Shown here piece by piece: positions 1-15,800 of a stretch of 64,000 bases of DNA. This DNA comes from Lineus longissimus (lineage: Eukaryota > Nemertea > Pilidiophora > Heteronemertea > Lineidae), in the NCBI RefSeq assembly GCF_910592395.1, contig NC_088324.1, positions 4,802,953 to 4,866,952 on the forward strand, in the 5' to 3' direction. The stretch's first letter is position 1. Each line of letters starts with the position of its first letter. Below the pieces are notes generated by a model, which worked only from the letters and a program-made list of their open reading frames with translations, did not search any database and had not been told where the DNA came from. The translations under genes were made by a program, and so were the position numbers.

Positions 1-999
1 AATGCTTACCATGCAATGCTTACCATGCAATGCTTACCAAGCAATGCTTACCATGCAATGCTTACCATGCAATGCTTACCAAGCGATGCTTACCAAGCAA
101 TGCTTACCAAGCAATGCTTACCATGCAATGCTTTCCATGCAATTCTTACCAAGCAATGCTTACCATGCAATGCTTACCATGCGATGCTTACCAAGCAATG
201 CTTACCAAGCAATGCTTACCAAGCAATGCTTACCAAGCAATGCTTACCAAGCAATGCTTACCAAGCAATGCTTACCAAGCAATGCTTACCAAGCAATGCT
301 TACCAAGCAATGCTTACCAAGCAATGCTTACCAAGCAATGCTTACCAAGCAATGTTTACCATGGAATGCTTTCCATGCAATGCTTACCAAGCAATGCTTA
401 CCATGCAATGCTTACCATGCAATGCTTACCAAGCAATGCTTACCAAGCAATGCTTCCCATGCAATGCTTACCATGCAATGCTTACCAAGCAATGCTTACC
501 ATGCAATGCTTACCATGCAATGCTTACCAAGCTATGCTTACCATGCAATGCTTACCATGCAATGCTTACCAAGCAATGCTTACCAAGGAATGCTTACCAT
601 GCAATGCTTACCAAGCAGTGCTTACCAAGCAGTGCTTACCATGCAATGCTCACCATGCAATGCTCACCATGCAATGCTCACTATGCAATGCTTACCATGC
701 AATGCTTACCAAACAATGCTTACCAAGCAATGCTTACCATGCAATGCTAACCAAGCAATACTTACCAAGCAATGCTTACCATGCAATGCATACCAAGCAA
801 TGCTTACCAAGCAATGCTTACCATGCAATGCTCACAAAGCAATGCTTACCAAGCAATGCTTACCAAGCAATGCTTACCATGCAATGCTTACCATGCAATG
901 CTTACCAAGCAATGCTTACCAAGCAATGCTTACCATGCAATGCTTACCAAGCAATGCTTACCAAGCAATGCTTACCATGCAATGCTTACCAAGCAATGC

Positions 1000-3900
1000 T
1001 TACCATGCAATGCTTTCCATGCAATGCTTATCAAGCAATGCTTACCACGCAATGCTTACCATGCAATGCTTACCAAGCAATGCTTACCAAGCAATGCTTA
1101 CCAAGCAATGCTTACCAAGCAATGCTTACCATGCAATGCTTACCAAGCAATGCTTACCATGCGATGCTTAGCATGCAATGCTTACCAAGCAATGCTTACC
1201 ATGCGATGCTTACCATGCAATGCTTACCAAGCAATGCTTACCATGCAATGCTTACCATGCAATGCTTACCAAGCAATGCTTACCAAGCAATGCTTACCAT
1301 GCAATGCTTACCAAGCAATGCTTACCAAGCAATGCTTACCATGCAATGCTTACCATGCAATGCTTACCAAGCAATGCTTACCATGCAATGCTTACCAAGA
1401 AATGCTTACCAAGCAATGCTTACCAAGCAATGCTCACCACGCAATGCTTACCATGCAATGCTCACCACGCAATGCTCACCACGCAATGCTCACCACGCAA
1501 TGCTCACCACGCAATGCTCACCACGCAATGCTTACCAAGCGATGCTCACCAAGCGATGCTCACCAAGCGATGCTCACCAAGCGATGCTCACGAAGCAATG
1601 CTCACCAAGCAATGCTTACCATGCAATTCTCACCATGCAATGCATACCAAGCGATGGTTAGCAAGCAATGCTTACCAAGCAATGCTTACCATGCAATGCT
1701 TTCCATGCAATGCTTATCAAGCAATGCTTACCACGCAATGCTTACCATGCAATGCTTACCACGCAATGCTTACCATGCAATGCTTACCATGCAATGCTTA
1801 CCATGCAATGTTTACCAATCAATGCTTACCAAGCAACGCTTACCATGCAATGCTTATCAAGCAATGCTTACCATGCGATGCTTACCAAGCAATGCTTACC
1901 AAGCAATGCTTACCAAGCAATGCTTACCATGCAATGCTTACCAAGCAATGCTTACCATGCAATGCTTACCATGCAATGCTTACCAAGCAATGCTTACCAT
2001 GCAATGCTTACCATGCAATGCTTACCAAGCAATGCTTACCATGCAATGCTTACCATGCAATGCTTACCAAGCGATGCTTACCAAGCAATGCTTACCAAGC
2101 GATGCTTACCATGCAATGCTTACCAAGCAATGCATACCATGCGATGCTCACCATGCGATGCTCACCATGCAATGCTCACCATGCGATACTCACCATGTGA
2201 TGCCCACCAAGCGATGCTAACCATGCAATGCTCACCAAGTGATGCTCATCAAGCGATGCTTACCATGCAATGCTTACCAAGCAATGCTTACCATGCAATG
2301 CTTACCAAGCAATGCTTACCAAGCAATGCTTACCAAGCAATGCTTACCAAGCAATGCTTACCAAGCAATGCTTACCAAGCAATGCTTACCAAGCAATGCT
2401 CACCAAGCGATGCTCACCAAGCGATGCTAACCAAGCGATGCTCACCATGCAATGCTTACCAAGCAATGCTTACCAAGCAATGCTTACCATGCAATGCATA
2501 CCAAGCAATGCTTACCAAGCAATGCTTACCATGCAATGCTTACCATGCAATGCTCACCACGCAATGTTCACCACGCAATGCTCACCACGCAATGCTCACC
2601 ACGCAATGCTCACCACGCAATGCTCACCACGCAATGCTTACCAAGCGAAGCTCACCAAGCGATGCTCACCAAGCGTTGCTCACCAAGCGATGCTCACCAA
2701 GCGATGCTCACCAAGCGATGCTCACCAAGCAATGCTCACCAAGCGATGCTTACCAAGCAATGCTTACCATGCAATTCTCACCATGCAATGCATACCAAGC
2801 GATGGTTAGCAAGCAATGCTTACCAAGCAATGCTTACCATGCAATGCTTTCCATGCAATGCTTATCAAGCAATGCTTACCACGCAATGCTTACCATGCAA
2901 TGCTTACCAAGCAATGCTTACCATGCAATGCTTACCATGCAATGCTTACCATGCAATGTTTACCAATCAATGCTTACCAAGCAACGCTTACCATGCAATG
3001 CTTATCAAGCAATGCTTACCATGCGATGCTTACCAAGAAATGCTTACCAAGCAATGCTTACCAAGCAATGCTTACCATGCAATGCTTACCAAGCAATGCT
3101 TACCATGCAATGCTTACCATGCAATGCTTACCAAGCAATGCTTACCATGCAATGCTTACCATGCAATGCTTACCAAGCAATGCTTACCATGCAATGCTTA
3201 CCATGCAATGCTTACCAAGCGATGCTTACCAAGCAATGCTTACCAAGCAATGCTTACCATGCAATGCTTTCCATGCAATTCTTACCAAGCAATGCTTACC
3301 ATGCAATGCTTACCATGCGATGCTTACCAAGCAATGCTTACCAAGCAATGCTTACCAAGCAATGCTTACCAAGCAATGCTTACCAAGCAATGCTTACCAA
3401 GCAATGCTTACCAAGCAATGCTTACCAAGCAATGCTTACCAAGCAATGCTTACCAAGCAATGCTTACCAAGCAATGCTTACCAAGCAATGTTTACCATGG
3501 AATGCTTTCCATGCAATGCTTACCAAGCAATGCTTACCATGCAATGCTTACCATGCAATGCTTACCAAGCAATGCTTACCAAGCAATGCTTCCCATGCAA
3601 TGCTTACCATGCAATGCTTACCAAGCAATGCTTACCATGCAATGCTTACCATGCAATGCTTACCAAGCTATGCTTACCATGCAATGCTTACCATGCAATG
3701 CTTACCAAGCAATGCTTACCAAGGAATGCTTACCATGCAATGCTTACCAAGCAGTGCTTACCAAGCAGTGCTTACCATGCAATGCTCACCATGCAATGCT
3801 CACCATGCAATGCTCACTATGCAATGCTTACCATGCAATGCTTACCAAACAATGCTTACCAAGCAATGCTTACCATGCAATGCTAACCAAGCAATACTTA

Positions 3901-6900
3901 CCAAGCAATGCTTACCATGCAATGCATACCAAGCAATGCTTACCAAGCAATGCTTACCATGCAATGCTCACAAAGCAATGCTTACCAAGCAATGCTTACT
4001 AAGCAATGCTTACCATGCAATGCTTACCATGCAATGCTTACCAAGCAATGCTTACCATGCAATGCTTACCAAGCAATGCTTACCAAGCAATGCTCACCAA
4101 GCAATGCTTACCAAGCAATGCTTACCAAGCAATGCTTACCAAGCAATGTTACCAAGCAATGCTTACCATGCAATGCTTACCATGCAATGCTTACCATGCA
4201 ATGCTTACCAAGCAATGCTTACCATGCAATGCTTACCAAGCAATGCTTACCAAGCAATGCTCACCAAGCAATGCTTACCAAGCAATGCTTACCAAGCAAT
4301 GCTTACCAAGCAATGTTACCAAGCAATGCTTACCATGCAATGCTTACCATGCAATGCTCACCAAGCAATGCTCACCATGCAATGCTCACCATGCAATGCT
4401 CACCATGCAATGCTCACCATGCAATGCTCACCATGCAATGCTCACCATGCAATGCTCACCATGCAATGCTCACCATGCAATGCTCACCATGCAATGTTCA
4501 CCATGCAATGCTAACCATGCGATGCTCACCATGCGATGCTCACCATGCAATGCTCACCATGCGATACTCACCATGCGATGCTCACCAAGCGATGCTAACC
4601 ATGCAATGCTCACCAAGCGATGCTCACCAAGCGATGCTCACCAAGCGATGCTAACCAAGCGATGCTAACCAAGCGATGCTCACCAAGCGATGCTCACCAA
4701 GCGATGCTAACCAAGCGATGCTCACCATGCAATGCTTACCAAGCAATGCTTACCAAGCAATGCTTACCATGCAATGCTTACCAAGCAATGCTTACCAAGC
4801 AATGCTTACCATGCAATGCTTACCATGCAATGCTTACCAAGCAATGCTTACCAGGCAATGCTTACCAAGCAATGCTTACCATGCAATGCTTACCAAGCAA
4901 TGCTTACCATGCAATGCTTACCATGCAATGCTTACCAAGCAATGCTTACCAAGCAATGCTTACTATGCAATGCTTACCATGCAATGCTCACCACGCAATG
5001 CTCACCACGCAATGCTCACCACGCAATGATCACCACGCAATGCTCACCACGCAATGCTTACCAAGCGATGCTCACCAAGCGATGCTCACCAAGCGATGCT
5101 CACCAAGCGATGCTCACAAAGCGATGCTTACGAAGCAATGCTCACCAAGCAATGCTTACCAAGCAATGCTTACCATGCAATTCTCACCATGCAATGCATA
5201 CCAAGCGATGGTTAGCAAGCAATGCTTACCAAGCAATGCTTACCATGCAATGCTTTCCATGCAATGCTTATCAAGCAATGCTTACCACGCAATGCTTACC
5301 ATGCAATGCTTACCAAGCAATGCTTACCAAGCAATGCTTACCAAGCAATGCTTACCAAGCAATGCTTACCATGCAATGCTTACCAAGCAATGCTTACCAT
5401 GCGATGCTTAGCATGCAATGCTTACCAAGCAATGCTTACCATGCAATGCTTACCATGCAATGCTTACCAAGCAATGCTTACCATGCAATGCTTACCATGC
5501 AATGCTTACCAAGCAATGCTTACCAAGCAATGCTTACCATGCAATGCTTACCATGCAATGCTTACCAAGCAATGCTTACCATGCAATGCTTACCAAGAAA
5601 TGCTTACCAAGCAATGCTTACCAAGCAATGCTCACCACGCAATGCTTACCATGCAATGCTCACCACGCAATGCTCACCACGCAATGCTCACCACGCAATG
5701 CTCACCACGCAATGCTCACCACGCAATGCTTACCAAGCGATGCTCACCAAGCGATGCTCACCAAGCGATGCTCACCAAGCGATGCTCACGAAGCAATGCT
5801 CACCAAGCAATGCTTACCATGCAATTCTCACCATGCAATGCATACCAAGCGATGGTTAGCAAGCAATGCTTACCAAGCAATGCTTACCATGCAATGCTTT
5901 CCATGCAATGCTTATCAAGCAATGCTTACCACGCAATGCTTACCATGCAATGCTTACCAAGCAATGCTTACCATGCAATGCTTACCATGCAATGCTTACC
6001 ATGCAATGTTTACCAATCAATGCTTACCAAGCAACGCTTACCATGCAATGCTTATCAAGCAATGCTTACCATGCGATGCTTACCAAGCAATGCTTACCAA
6101 GCAATGCTTACCAAGCAATGCTTACCATGCAATGCTTACCAAGCAATGCTTACCATGCAATGCTTACCATGCAATGCTTACCAAGCAATGCTTACCATGC
6201 AATGCCTACCATGCAATGCTTACCAAGCAATGCTTACCATGCAATGCTTACCATGCAATGCTTACCAAGCGATGCTTACCAAGCAATGCTTACCAAGCGA
6301 TGCTTACCATGCAATGCTTACCAAGCAATGCTTACCATGCGATGCTCACCATGCGATGCTCACCATGCAATGCTCACCATGCGATACTCACCATGTGATG
6401 CTCACCAAGCGATGCTAACCATGCAATGCTCACCAAGTGATGCTCATCAAGCGATGCTTACCATGCAATGCTTACCAAGCAATGCTTACCATGCAATGCT
6501 TACCAAGCAATGCTTACCAAGCAATGATTACCAAGCAATGCTTACCAAGCAATGCTTACCAAGCAATGCTTACCAAGCAATGCTTACCAAGCAATGCTCA
6601 CCAAGCGATGCTCACCAAGCGATGCTAACCAAACGATGCTCACCATGCAATGCTTACCAAGCAATGCTTACCAAGCAATGCTTACCATGCAATGCATACC
6701 AAGCAATGCTTACCAAGCAATGCTTACCATGCAATGCTTACCATGCAATGCTCACCACGCAATGTTCACCACGCAATGCTCACTACGCAATGCTCACCAC
6801 GCAATGCTCACCACGCAATGCTCACCACGCAATGCTTACCAAGCGAAGCTCACCAAGCGATGCTCACCAAGCGATGCTCACCAAGCGATGCTCACCAAGC

Positions 6901-8190
6901 GATGCTCACCAAGCGATGCTCACCAAGCAATGCTCACCAAGCGATGCTTACCAAGCAATGCTTACCATGCAATTCTCACCATGCAATGCATACCAAGCGA
7001 TGGTTAACAAGCAATGCTTACCAAGCAATGCTTACCATGCAATGCTTTCCATGCAATGCTTATCAAGCAATGCTTACCACGCAATGCTTACCATGCAATG
7101 CTTACCAAGCAATGCTTACCATGCAATGCTTACCATGCAATGCTTACCATGCAATGTTTACCAATCAATGCTTACCATGCAACGCTTACCATGCAATGCT
7201 TATCAAGCAATGCTTACCATGCGATGCTTACCAAGCAATGCTTACCAAGCAATGCTTACCAAGCAATGCTTACCATGCAATGCTTACCAAGCAATGTTTA
7301 CCATGCAATGCTTACCATGCAATGCTTACCAAGCAATGCTTACCATGCAATGCTTACCATGCAATGCTTACCAAGCAATGCTTACCATGCAATGCTTACC
7401 ATGCAATGCTTACCAAGCGATGCTTACCAAGCAATGCTTACCAAGCAATGCTTACCATGCAATGCTTTCCATGCAATTCTTACCAAGCAATGCTTACCAT
7501 GCAATGCTTACCATGCAATGCTTACCAAGCAATGCTTACCAAGCAATGCTTACCAAGCAATGCTTACCAAGCAATGCTTACCAATCAATGCTTACCAAGC
7601 AATGCTTACCAAGCAATGCTTACCAAGCAATGCTTACCAAGCAATGCTTACCAAGCAATGCTTACCAAGCAATGCTTACCATGGAATGCTTTCCATGCAA
7701 TGCTTACCAAGCAATGCTTACCATGCAATGCTTACCATGCAATGCTTACCAAGCAATGCTTACCAAGCAATGCTTCCCATGCAATGCTTACCATGCAATG
7801 CTTACCAAGCAATGCTTACCATGCAATGCTTACCATGCAATGCTTACCAAGCAATGCTTACCATGCAATGCTTACCATGCAATGCTTACCAAGCAATGCT
7901 TACCAAGGAATGCTTACCATGCAATGCTTACCAAGCAGTGCTTACCAAGCAGTGCTTACCATGCAATGCTCACCATGCAATGCTCACCATGCAATGCTCA
8001 CTATGCAATGCTTACCATGCAATGCTTACCAAACAATGCTTACCAAGCAATGCTTACCATGCAATGCTAACCAAGCAATACTTACCAAGCAATGCTTACC
8101 ATGCAATGCATACCAAGCAATGCTTACCAAGCAATGCTTACCATGCAATGCTCACAAAGCAATGCTTACCAAGCAATGCTTACCAAGCAA
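1000..8190. repeat. Higher-order duplication within the 14-bp array, ~4.2-kb period
   Basis: Distinctive variant units recur at a nearly constant distance. The combination of ATTCTCACC, GCATACC and GATGGTTAGC units at about 1621 and 2769 reappears at 5819 and 6967, an offset of 4,198. The GTGATGCTCATC unit at 2239 recurs at 6437. The offset drifts from 4,240 near 1.2 kb to 4,198, then 4,184 near 3.9 kb, then 3,989 near 4.7 kb, so whole units were gained or lost after duplication. A further copy with offset 3,136 (224 units) links about 1-870 with 3137-4006. Confidence 0.85.
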
Positions 8191-11100
8191 TGCTTACCAT
8201 GCAATGCTTACCATGCAATGCTTACCAAGCAATGCTTACCATGCAATGCTTACCAAGCAATGCTTACCAAGCAATGCTCACCAAGCAATGCTTACCAAGC
8301 AATGCTTACCAAGCAATGCTTACCAAGCAATGTTACCAAGCAATGCTTACCATGCAATGCTTACCATGCAATGCTCACCAAGCAATGCTCACAACGCAAT
8401 GCTCACCACGCAATGCTCACCATGCAATGCTCACCATGCAATGCTCACCATGCAATGCTCACCATGCAATGCTCACCATGCAATGTTCACCATGCGATGC
8501 TAACCATGCGATGCTCACCATGCGATGCTCACCATGCGATGCTCACCATGCGATACTCACCATGCGATGCTCACCAAGCGATGCTGACCATGCGATGCTC
8601 ACCAAGCGATGCTCACCAAGCGATGCTCACCAAGCGATGCTAACCAAGCGATGCTAACCAAGCGATGCTCACCAAGCGATGCTCACCAAGCGATGCTAAC
8701 CAAGCGATGCTCACCATGCAATGCTTACCAAGCAATGCTTACCAAGCAATGCTTACCATGCAATGCTTACCAAGCAATGCTTACCAAGCAATGCTTACCA
8801 TGCAATGCTTACCATGCAATGCTTACCAAGCAATGCTTACCAGGCAATGCTTACCAAGCAATGCTTACCATGCAATGCTTACCAAGCAATGCTTACCATG
8901 CAATGCTTACCATGCAATGCTTACCAAGCAATGCTTACCAAGCAATGCTTACTATGCAATGCTTACCATGCAATGCTCACCACGCAATGCTCACCACGCA
9001 ATGCTCACCACGCAATGATCACCACGCAATGCTCACCACGCAATGCTTACCAAGCGATGCTTACCAAGCAATGCTCACCAAGCGATGCTCACCAAGCGAT
9101 GCTCACCAAGCGATGCTCACCAAGCGATGCTCACCAAGCGATGCTCACAAAGCGATGCTTACGAAGCAATGCTCACCAAGCAATGCTTACCATGCAATTC
9201 TCACCATGCAATGCATACCAAGCGATGGTTAGCAAGCAATGCTTACCAAGCAATGCTTACCATGCAATGCTTTCCATGCAATGCTTATCAAGCAATGCTT
9301 ACCACGCAATGCTTACCATGCAATGCTTACCAAGCAATGCTTACCAAGCAATGCTTACCAAGCAATGCTTACCAAGCAATGCTTACCATGCAATGCTTAC
9401 CAAGCAATGCTTACCATGCAATGCTTACCATGCAATGCTTACCAAGCAATGCTTACCATGCAATGCTTACCATGCAATGCTTACCAAGCAATGCTTACCA
9501 TGCAATGCTTACCATGCAATGCTTACCAAGCAATGCTTACCAAGCAATGCTTACCAAGCAATGCTTACCATGCAATGCTTTCCATGCAATGCTTACCAAG
9601 CAATGCTTACCATGCAATGCTTACCATGCAATGCTTACCAAGCAATGCTTACCATGCAATGCTTACCATGCAATGCTTACCAAGCAATGCTCACCATGCA
9701 ATGCTTACCAAGCAATGCTTGCCAAGCAATGCTTACCAAGCAATGCTTACCAAGCAATGCTTACCAAGCAATGCTTACCAAGCAATGCTTACCAAGCAAT
9801 GCTTACCAAGCAATGCTTACCAAGCAATGCTTACCATGCAATGCTTTCCATGCAATGCTTACCAAGCAATGCTTACCAAGCAATGCTTACCATGCAATGC
9901 TTACCATGCAATGCTTACCAAGCAATGCTTACCAAGCAATGCTTACCATGCAATGCTTACCATGCAATGCTTACCAAGCAATGCTTACCAAGCAATGCTT
10001 ACCAAGCAATGCTTACCAAGCAATGCTTACCATGCAATGCTCACCAAGCGATGCTCACCAAGCGATGCTCACCATGCAATGCTCACAAAGCAATGCTTAC
10101 AAAGCAATGCTTACCATGCAATGCTTACCAAGCAATGCTTACCAAGCAATGCTTACCATGCAATGCTTACCATGCAATGCTTACCAAGCAATGCTTACCA
10201 AGCAATGCTTACCATGCAATGCTTACCATGCAATGCTTACCAAGCAATGCTTACCAAGCAATGCTTACCATGCAATGCTTACCATGCAATGCTTACCAAG
10301 CAATGCTAACCATGTAATGCTTACCAAGAAATGCTTACCAAGCAATGCTTACCAAGCGATGCTTACCAAGCAATGCTTACCATGCAATTCTCACCATGCA
10401 ATGCATACCAAGCGATGGTTAGCAAGCAATGCTTACCAAGCAATGCTTACCATGCAATGCTTTCCATGCAATGCTTATCAAGCAATGCTTACCACGCAAT
10501 GCTTACCATGCAATGCTTACCAAGCAATGCTTACCATGCAATGCTTACCATGCAATGCTTACCATGCAATGTTTACCAATCAATGCTTACCAAGCAACGC
10601 TTACCATGCAATGCTTATCAAGCAATGCTTACCATGCGATGCTTACCAAGCAATGCTTACCAAGCAATGCTTACCAAGCAATGCTTACCATGCAATGCTT
10701 ACCAAGCAATGTTTACCATGCAATGCTTACCATGCAATGCTTACCAAGCAATGCTTACCATGCAATGCTTACCATGCAATGCTTACCAAGCAATGCTTAC
10801 CATGCAATGCTTACCATGCAATGCTTACCAAGCGATGCTTACCAAGCAATGCTTACCAAGCAATGCTTACCATGCAATGCTTTCCATGCAATTCTTACCA
10901 AGCAATGCTTACCATGCAATGCTTACCATGCAATGCTTACCAAGCAATGCTTACCAAGCAATGCTTACCAAGCAATGCTTACCAAGCAATGCTTACCAAG
11001 CAATGCTTACCAAGCAATGCTTACCAAGCAATGCTTACCAAGCAATGCTTACCAAGCAATGCTTACCAAGCAATGCTTACCAAGCAATGCTTACCATGGA

Positions 11101-13732
11101 ATGCTTTCCATGCAATGCTTACCAAGCAATGCTTACCATGCAATGCTTACCATGCAATGCTTACCAAGCAATGCTTACCAAGCAATGCTTCCCATGCAAT
11201 GCTTACCATGCAATGCTTACCAAGCAATGCTTACCATGCAATGCTTACCATGCAATGCTTACCAAGCAATGCTTACCATGCAATGCTTACCATGCAATGC
11301 TTACCAAGCAATGCTTACCAAGGAATGCTTACCATGCAATGCTTACCAAGCAGTGCTTACCAAGCAGTGCTTACCATGCAATGCTCACCATGCAATGCTC
11401 ACCATGCAATGCTCACTATGCAATGCTTACCATGCAATGCTTACCAAACAATGCTTACCAAGCAATGCTTACCATGCAATGCTAACCAAGCAATACTTAC
11501 CAAGCAATGCTTACCATGCAATGCATACCAAGCAATGCTTACCAAGCAATGCTTACCATGCAATGCTCACAAAGCAATGCTTACCAAGCAATGCTTACCA
11601 AGCAATGCTTACCATCCAATGCTTACCATGCAATGCTTACCAAGCAATGCTTACCATGCAATGCTTACCAAGCAATGCTTACCAAGCAATGCTCACCAAG
11701 CAATGCTTACCAAGCAATGCTTACCAAGCAATGCTTACCAAGCAATGTTACCAAGCAATGCTTACCATGCAATGCTTACCATGCAATGCTCACCAAGCAA
11801 TGCTCACAACGCAATGCTCACCACGCAATGCTCACCATGCAATGCTCACCATGCAATGCTCACCATGCAATGCTCACCATGCAATGCTCACCATGCAATG
11901 TTCACCATGCGATGCTAACCATGCGATGCTCACCATGCGATGCTCACCATGCGATGCTCACCATGCGATACTCACCATGCGATGCTCACCAAGCGATGCT
12001 GACCATGCGATGCTCACCAAGCGATGCTCACCAAGCGATGCTCACCAAGCGATGCTAACCAAGCGATGCTAACCAAGCGATGCTCACCAAGCGATGCTCA
12101 CCAAGCGATGCTAACCAAGCGATGCTCACCATGCAATGCTTACCAAGCAATGCTTACCAAGCAATGCTTACCATGCAATGCTTACCAAGCAATGCTTACC
12201 AAGCAATGCTTACCATGCAATGCTTACCATGCAATGCTTACCAAGCAATGCTTACCAGGCAATGCTTACCAAGCAATGCTTACCATGCAATGCTTACCAA
12301 GCAATGCTTACCATGCAATGCTTACCATGCAATGCTTACCAAGCAATGCTTACCAAGCAATGCTTACTATGCAATGCTTACCATGCAATGCTCACCACGC
12401 AATGCTCACCACGCAATGCTCACCACGCAATGATCACCACGCAATGCTCACCACGCAATGCTTACCAAGCGATGCTTACCAAGCAATGCTCACCAAGCGA
12501 TGCTCACCAAGCGATGCTCACCAAGCGATGCTCACCAAGCGATGCTCACCAAGCGATGCTCACAAAGCGATGCTTACGAAGCAATGCTCACCAAGCAATG
12601 CTTACCATGCAATTCTCACCATGCAATGCATACCAAGCGATGGTTAGCAAGCAATGCTTACCAAGCAATGCTTACCATGCAATGCTTTCCATGCAATGCT
12701 TATCAAGCAATGCTTACCACGCAATGCTTACCATGCAATGCTTACCAAGCAATGCTTACCAAGCAATGCTTACCAAGCAATGCTTACCAAGCAATGCTTA
12801 CCATGCAATGCTTACCAAGCAATGCTTACCATGCAATGCTTAGCATGCAATGCTTACCAAGCAATGCTTACCATGCAATGCTTACCATGCAATGCTTACC
12901 AAGCAATGCTTACCATGCAATGCTTACCATGCAATGCTTACCAAGCAATGCTTACCAAGCAATGCTTACCAAGCAATGCTTACCATGCAATGCTTTCCAT
13001 GCAATGCTTACCAAGCAATGCTTACCATGCAATGCTTACCATGCAATGCTTACCAAGCAATGCTTACCATGCAATGCTTACCATGCAATGCTTACCAAGC
13101 AATGCTCACCATGCAATGCTTACCAAGCAATGCTTGCCAAGCAATGCTTACCAAGCAATGCTTACCAAGCAATGCTTACCAAGCAATGCTTACCAAGCAA
13201 TGCTTACCAAGCAATGCTTACCAAGCAATGCTTACCAAGCAATGCTTACCATGCAATGCTTTCCATGCAATGCTTACCAAGCAATGCTTACCAAGCAATG
13301 CTTACCATGCAATGCTTACCATGCAATGCTTACCAAGCAATGCTTACCAAGCAATGCTTACCATGCAATGCTTACCATGCAATGCTTACCAAGCAATGCT
13401 TACCAAGCAATGCTTACCAAGCAATGCTTACCAAGCAATGCTTACCATGCAATGCTCACCAAGCGATGCTCACCAAGCGATGCTCACCATGCAATGCTCA
13501 CAAAGCAATGCTTACAAAGCAATGCTTACCATGCAATGCTTACCAAGCAATGCTTACCAAGCAATGCTTACCATGCAATGCTTACCATGCAATGCTTACC
13601 AAGCAATGCTTACCAAGCAATGCTTACCATGCAATGCTTACCATGCAATGCTTACCAAGCAATGCTTACCAAGCAATGCTTACCATGCAATGCTTACCAT
13701 GCAATGCTTACCAAGCAATGCTAACCATGTAA
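7014..13732. repeat. Tandem 3,415-bp duplication within the 14-bp array
   Basis: Variant units between about 7014 and 10317 recur at 10429-13732 with an unchanging offset of 3,415 bp. Examples are 8665 to 12080, 9043 to 12458 and 9239 to 12654. The offset is 244 units less one base, matching the single 13-bp unit inside the block. The lack of drift over 3.3 kb marks this as a more recent copy than the ~4.2-kb one. Confidence 0.88.
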
Positions 13733-15800
13733 TGCTTACCAAGAAATGCTTACCAAGCAATGCTTACCAAGCAATGCTCACCACGCAATGCTTACCATGC
13801 AATGCTCACCACGCAATGCTCACCACGCAATGCTCATTACGCAATGCTCACCACGCAATGCTCACCACGCAATGCTTACCAAGCGATGCTTACCAAGCGA
13901 TGCTCACCAAGCGATGCTCACCAAGCGATGCTCACGAAGCAATGCTCACCAAGCAATGCTTACCAAGCAATGCTTACCATGCAATGCTCACCATGCAATG
14001 CTCAATATGCAATGCTTACCATGCAATGCTTACCAAACAATGCTCACCAAGCAATGCTTACCATGCAATGCTAACCAAGCAATGCTCACCATGCAATGCT
14101 CACCATGCAATGCTCAATATGCAATGCTTACCATGCAATGCTTACCATGCAATGCTTACCAAACAATGCTCACCAAGCAATGCTTACCATGCAATGCTAA
14201 CCAAGCAATACTTACCAAGCAATGCTTACCAAGCAATGCTTACCAAGCAATGCTTACCATGCAATGCTTACCATGCAATGCTTTCCATGCAATGCTTATC
14301 AAGCAATGCTTACCACGCAATGCTTACCATGCAATGCTTACCAAGCAATGCTTACCAAGCAATGCTTACCAAGCAATGCTTACCAAGCAATGCTTACCAT
14401 GCAATGCTTACCAAGCAATGCTTACCATGCAATGCTTAGCATGCAATGCTTACCAAGCAATGCTTACCATGCAATGCTTACCATGCAATGCTTACCAAGC
14501 AATGCTTACCATGCAATGCTTACCATGCAATGCTTACCAAGCAATGCTTACCAAGCAATGCTTACCAAGCAATGCTTACCATGCAATGCTTTCCATGCAA
14601 TGCTTACCAAGCAATGCTTACCATGCAATGCTTACCATGCAATGCTTACCAAGCAATGCTTACCATGCAATGCTTACCATGCAATGCTTACCAAGCAATG
14701 CTCACCATGCAATGCTTACCAAGCAATGCTTGCCAAGCAATGCTTACCAAGCAATGCTTACCAAGCAATGCTTACCAAGCAATGCTTACCAAGCAATGCT
14801 TACCAAGCAATGCTTACCAAGCAATGCTTACCAAGCAATGCTTACCATGCAATGCTTTCCATGCAATGCTTACCAAGCAATGCTTACCAAGCAATGCTTA
14901 CCATGCAATGCTTACCATGCAATGCTTACCAAGCAATGCTTACCAAGCAATGCTTACCATGCAATGCTTACCATGCAATGCTTACCAAGCAATGCTTACC
15001 AAGCAATGCTTACCAAGCAATGCTTACCAAGCAATGCTTACCATGCAATGCTCACCAAGCGATGCTCACCAAGCGATGCTCACCATGCAATGCTCACAAA
15101 GCAATGCTTACAAAGCAATGCTTACCATGCAATGCTTACCAAGCAATGCTTACCAAGCAATGCTTACCATGCAATGCTTACCATGCAATGCTTACCAAGC
15201 AATGCTTACCAAGCAATGCTTACCATGCAATGCTTACCATGCAATGCTTACCAAGCAATGCTTACCAAGCAATGCTTACCATGCAATGCTTACCATGCAA
15301 TGCTTACCAAGCAATGCTAACCATGTAATGCTTACCAAGAAATGCTTACCAAGCAATGCTTACCAAGCAATGCTCACCACGCAATGCTTACCATGCAATG
15401 CTCACCACGCAATGCTCACCACGCAATGCTCATTACGCAATGCTCACCACGCAATGCTCACCACGCAATGCTTACCAAGCGATGCTTACCAAGCGATGCT
15501 CACCAAGCGATGCTCACCAAGCGATGCTCACGAAGCAATGCTCACCAAGCAATGCTTACCAAGCAATGCTTACCATGCAATGCTCACCATGCAATGCTCA
15601 ATATGCAATGCTTACCATGCAATGCTTACCAAACAATGCTCACCAAGCAATGCTTACCATGCAATGCTAACCAAGCAATGCTCACCATGCAATGCTCACC
15701 ATGCAATGCTCAATATGCAATGCTTACCATGCAATGCTTACCATGCAATGCTTACCAAACAATGCTCACCAAGCAATGCTTACCATGCAATGCTAACCAA
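12850..15800. repeat. Tandem 1,596-bp duplication within the 14-bp array
   Basis: The block from about 12850 to 14200 recurs at 14446-15800 with an offset of exactly 1,596 bp (114 units). It is anchored by rare units such as CTTAGCATGC (12841 and 14437), CATTACGC and CAATATGC. It is probably the youngest of the kilobase duplications seen here. Confidence 0.85.
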
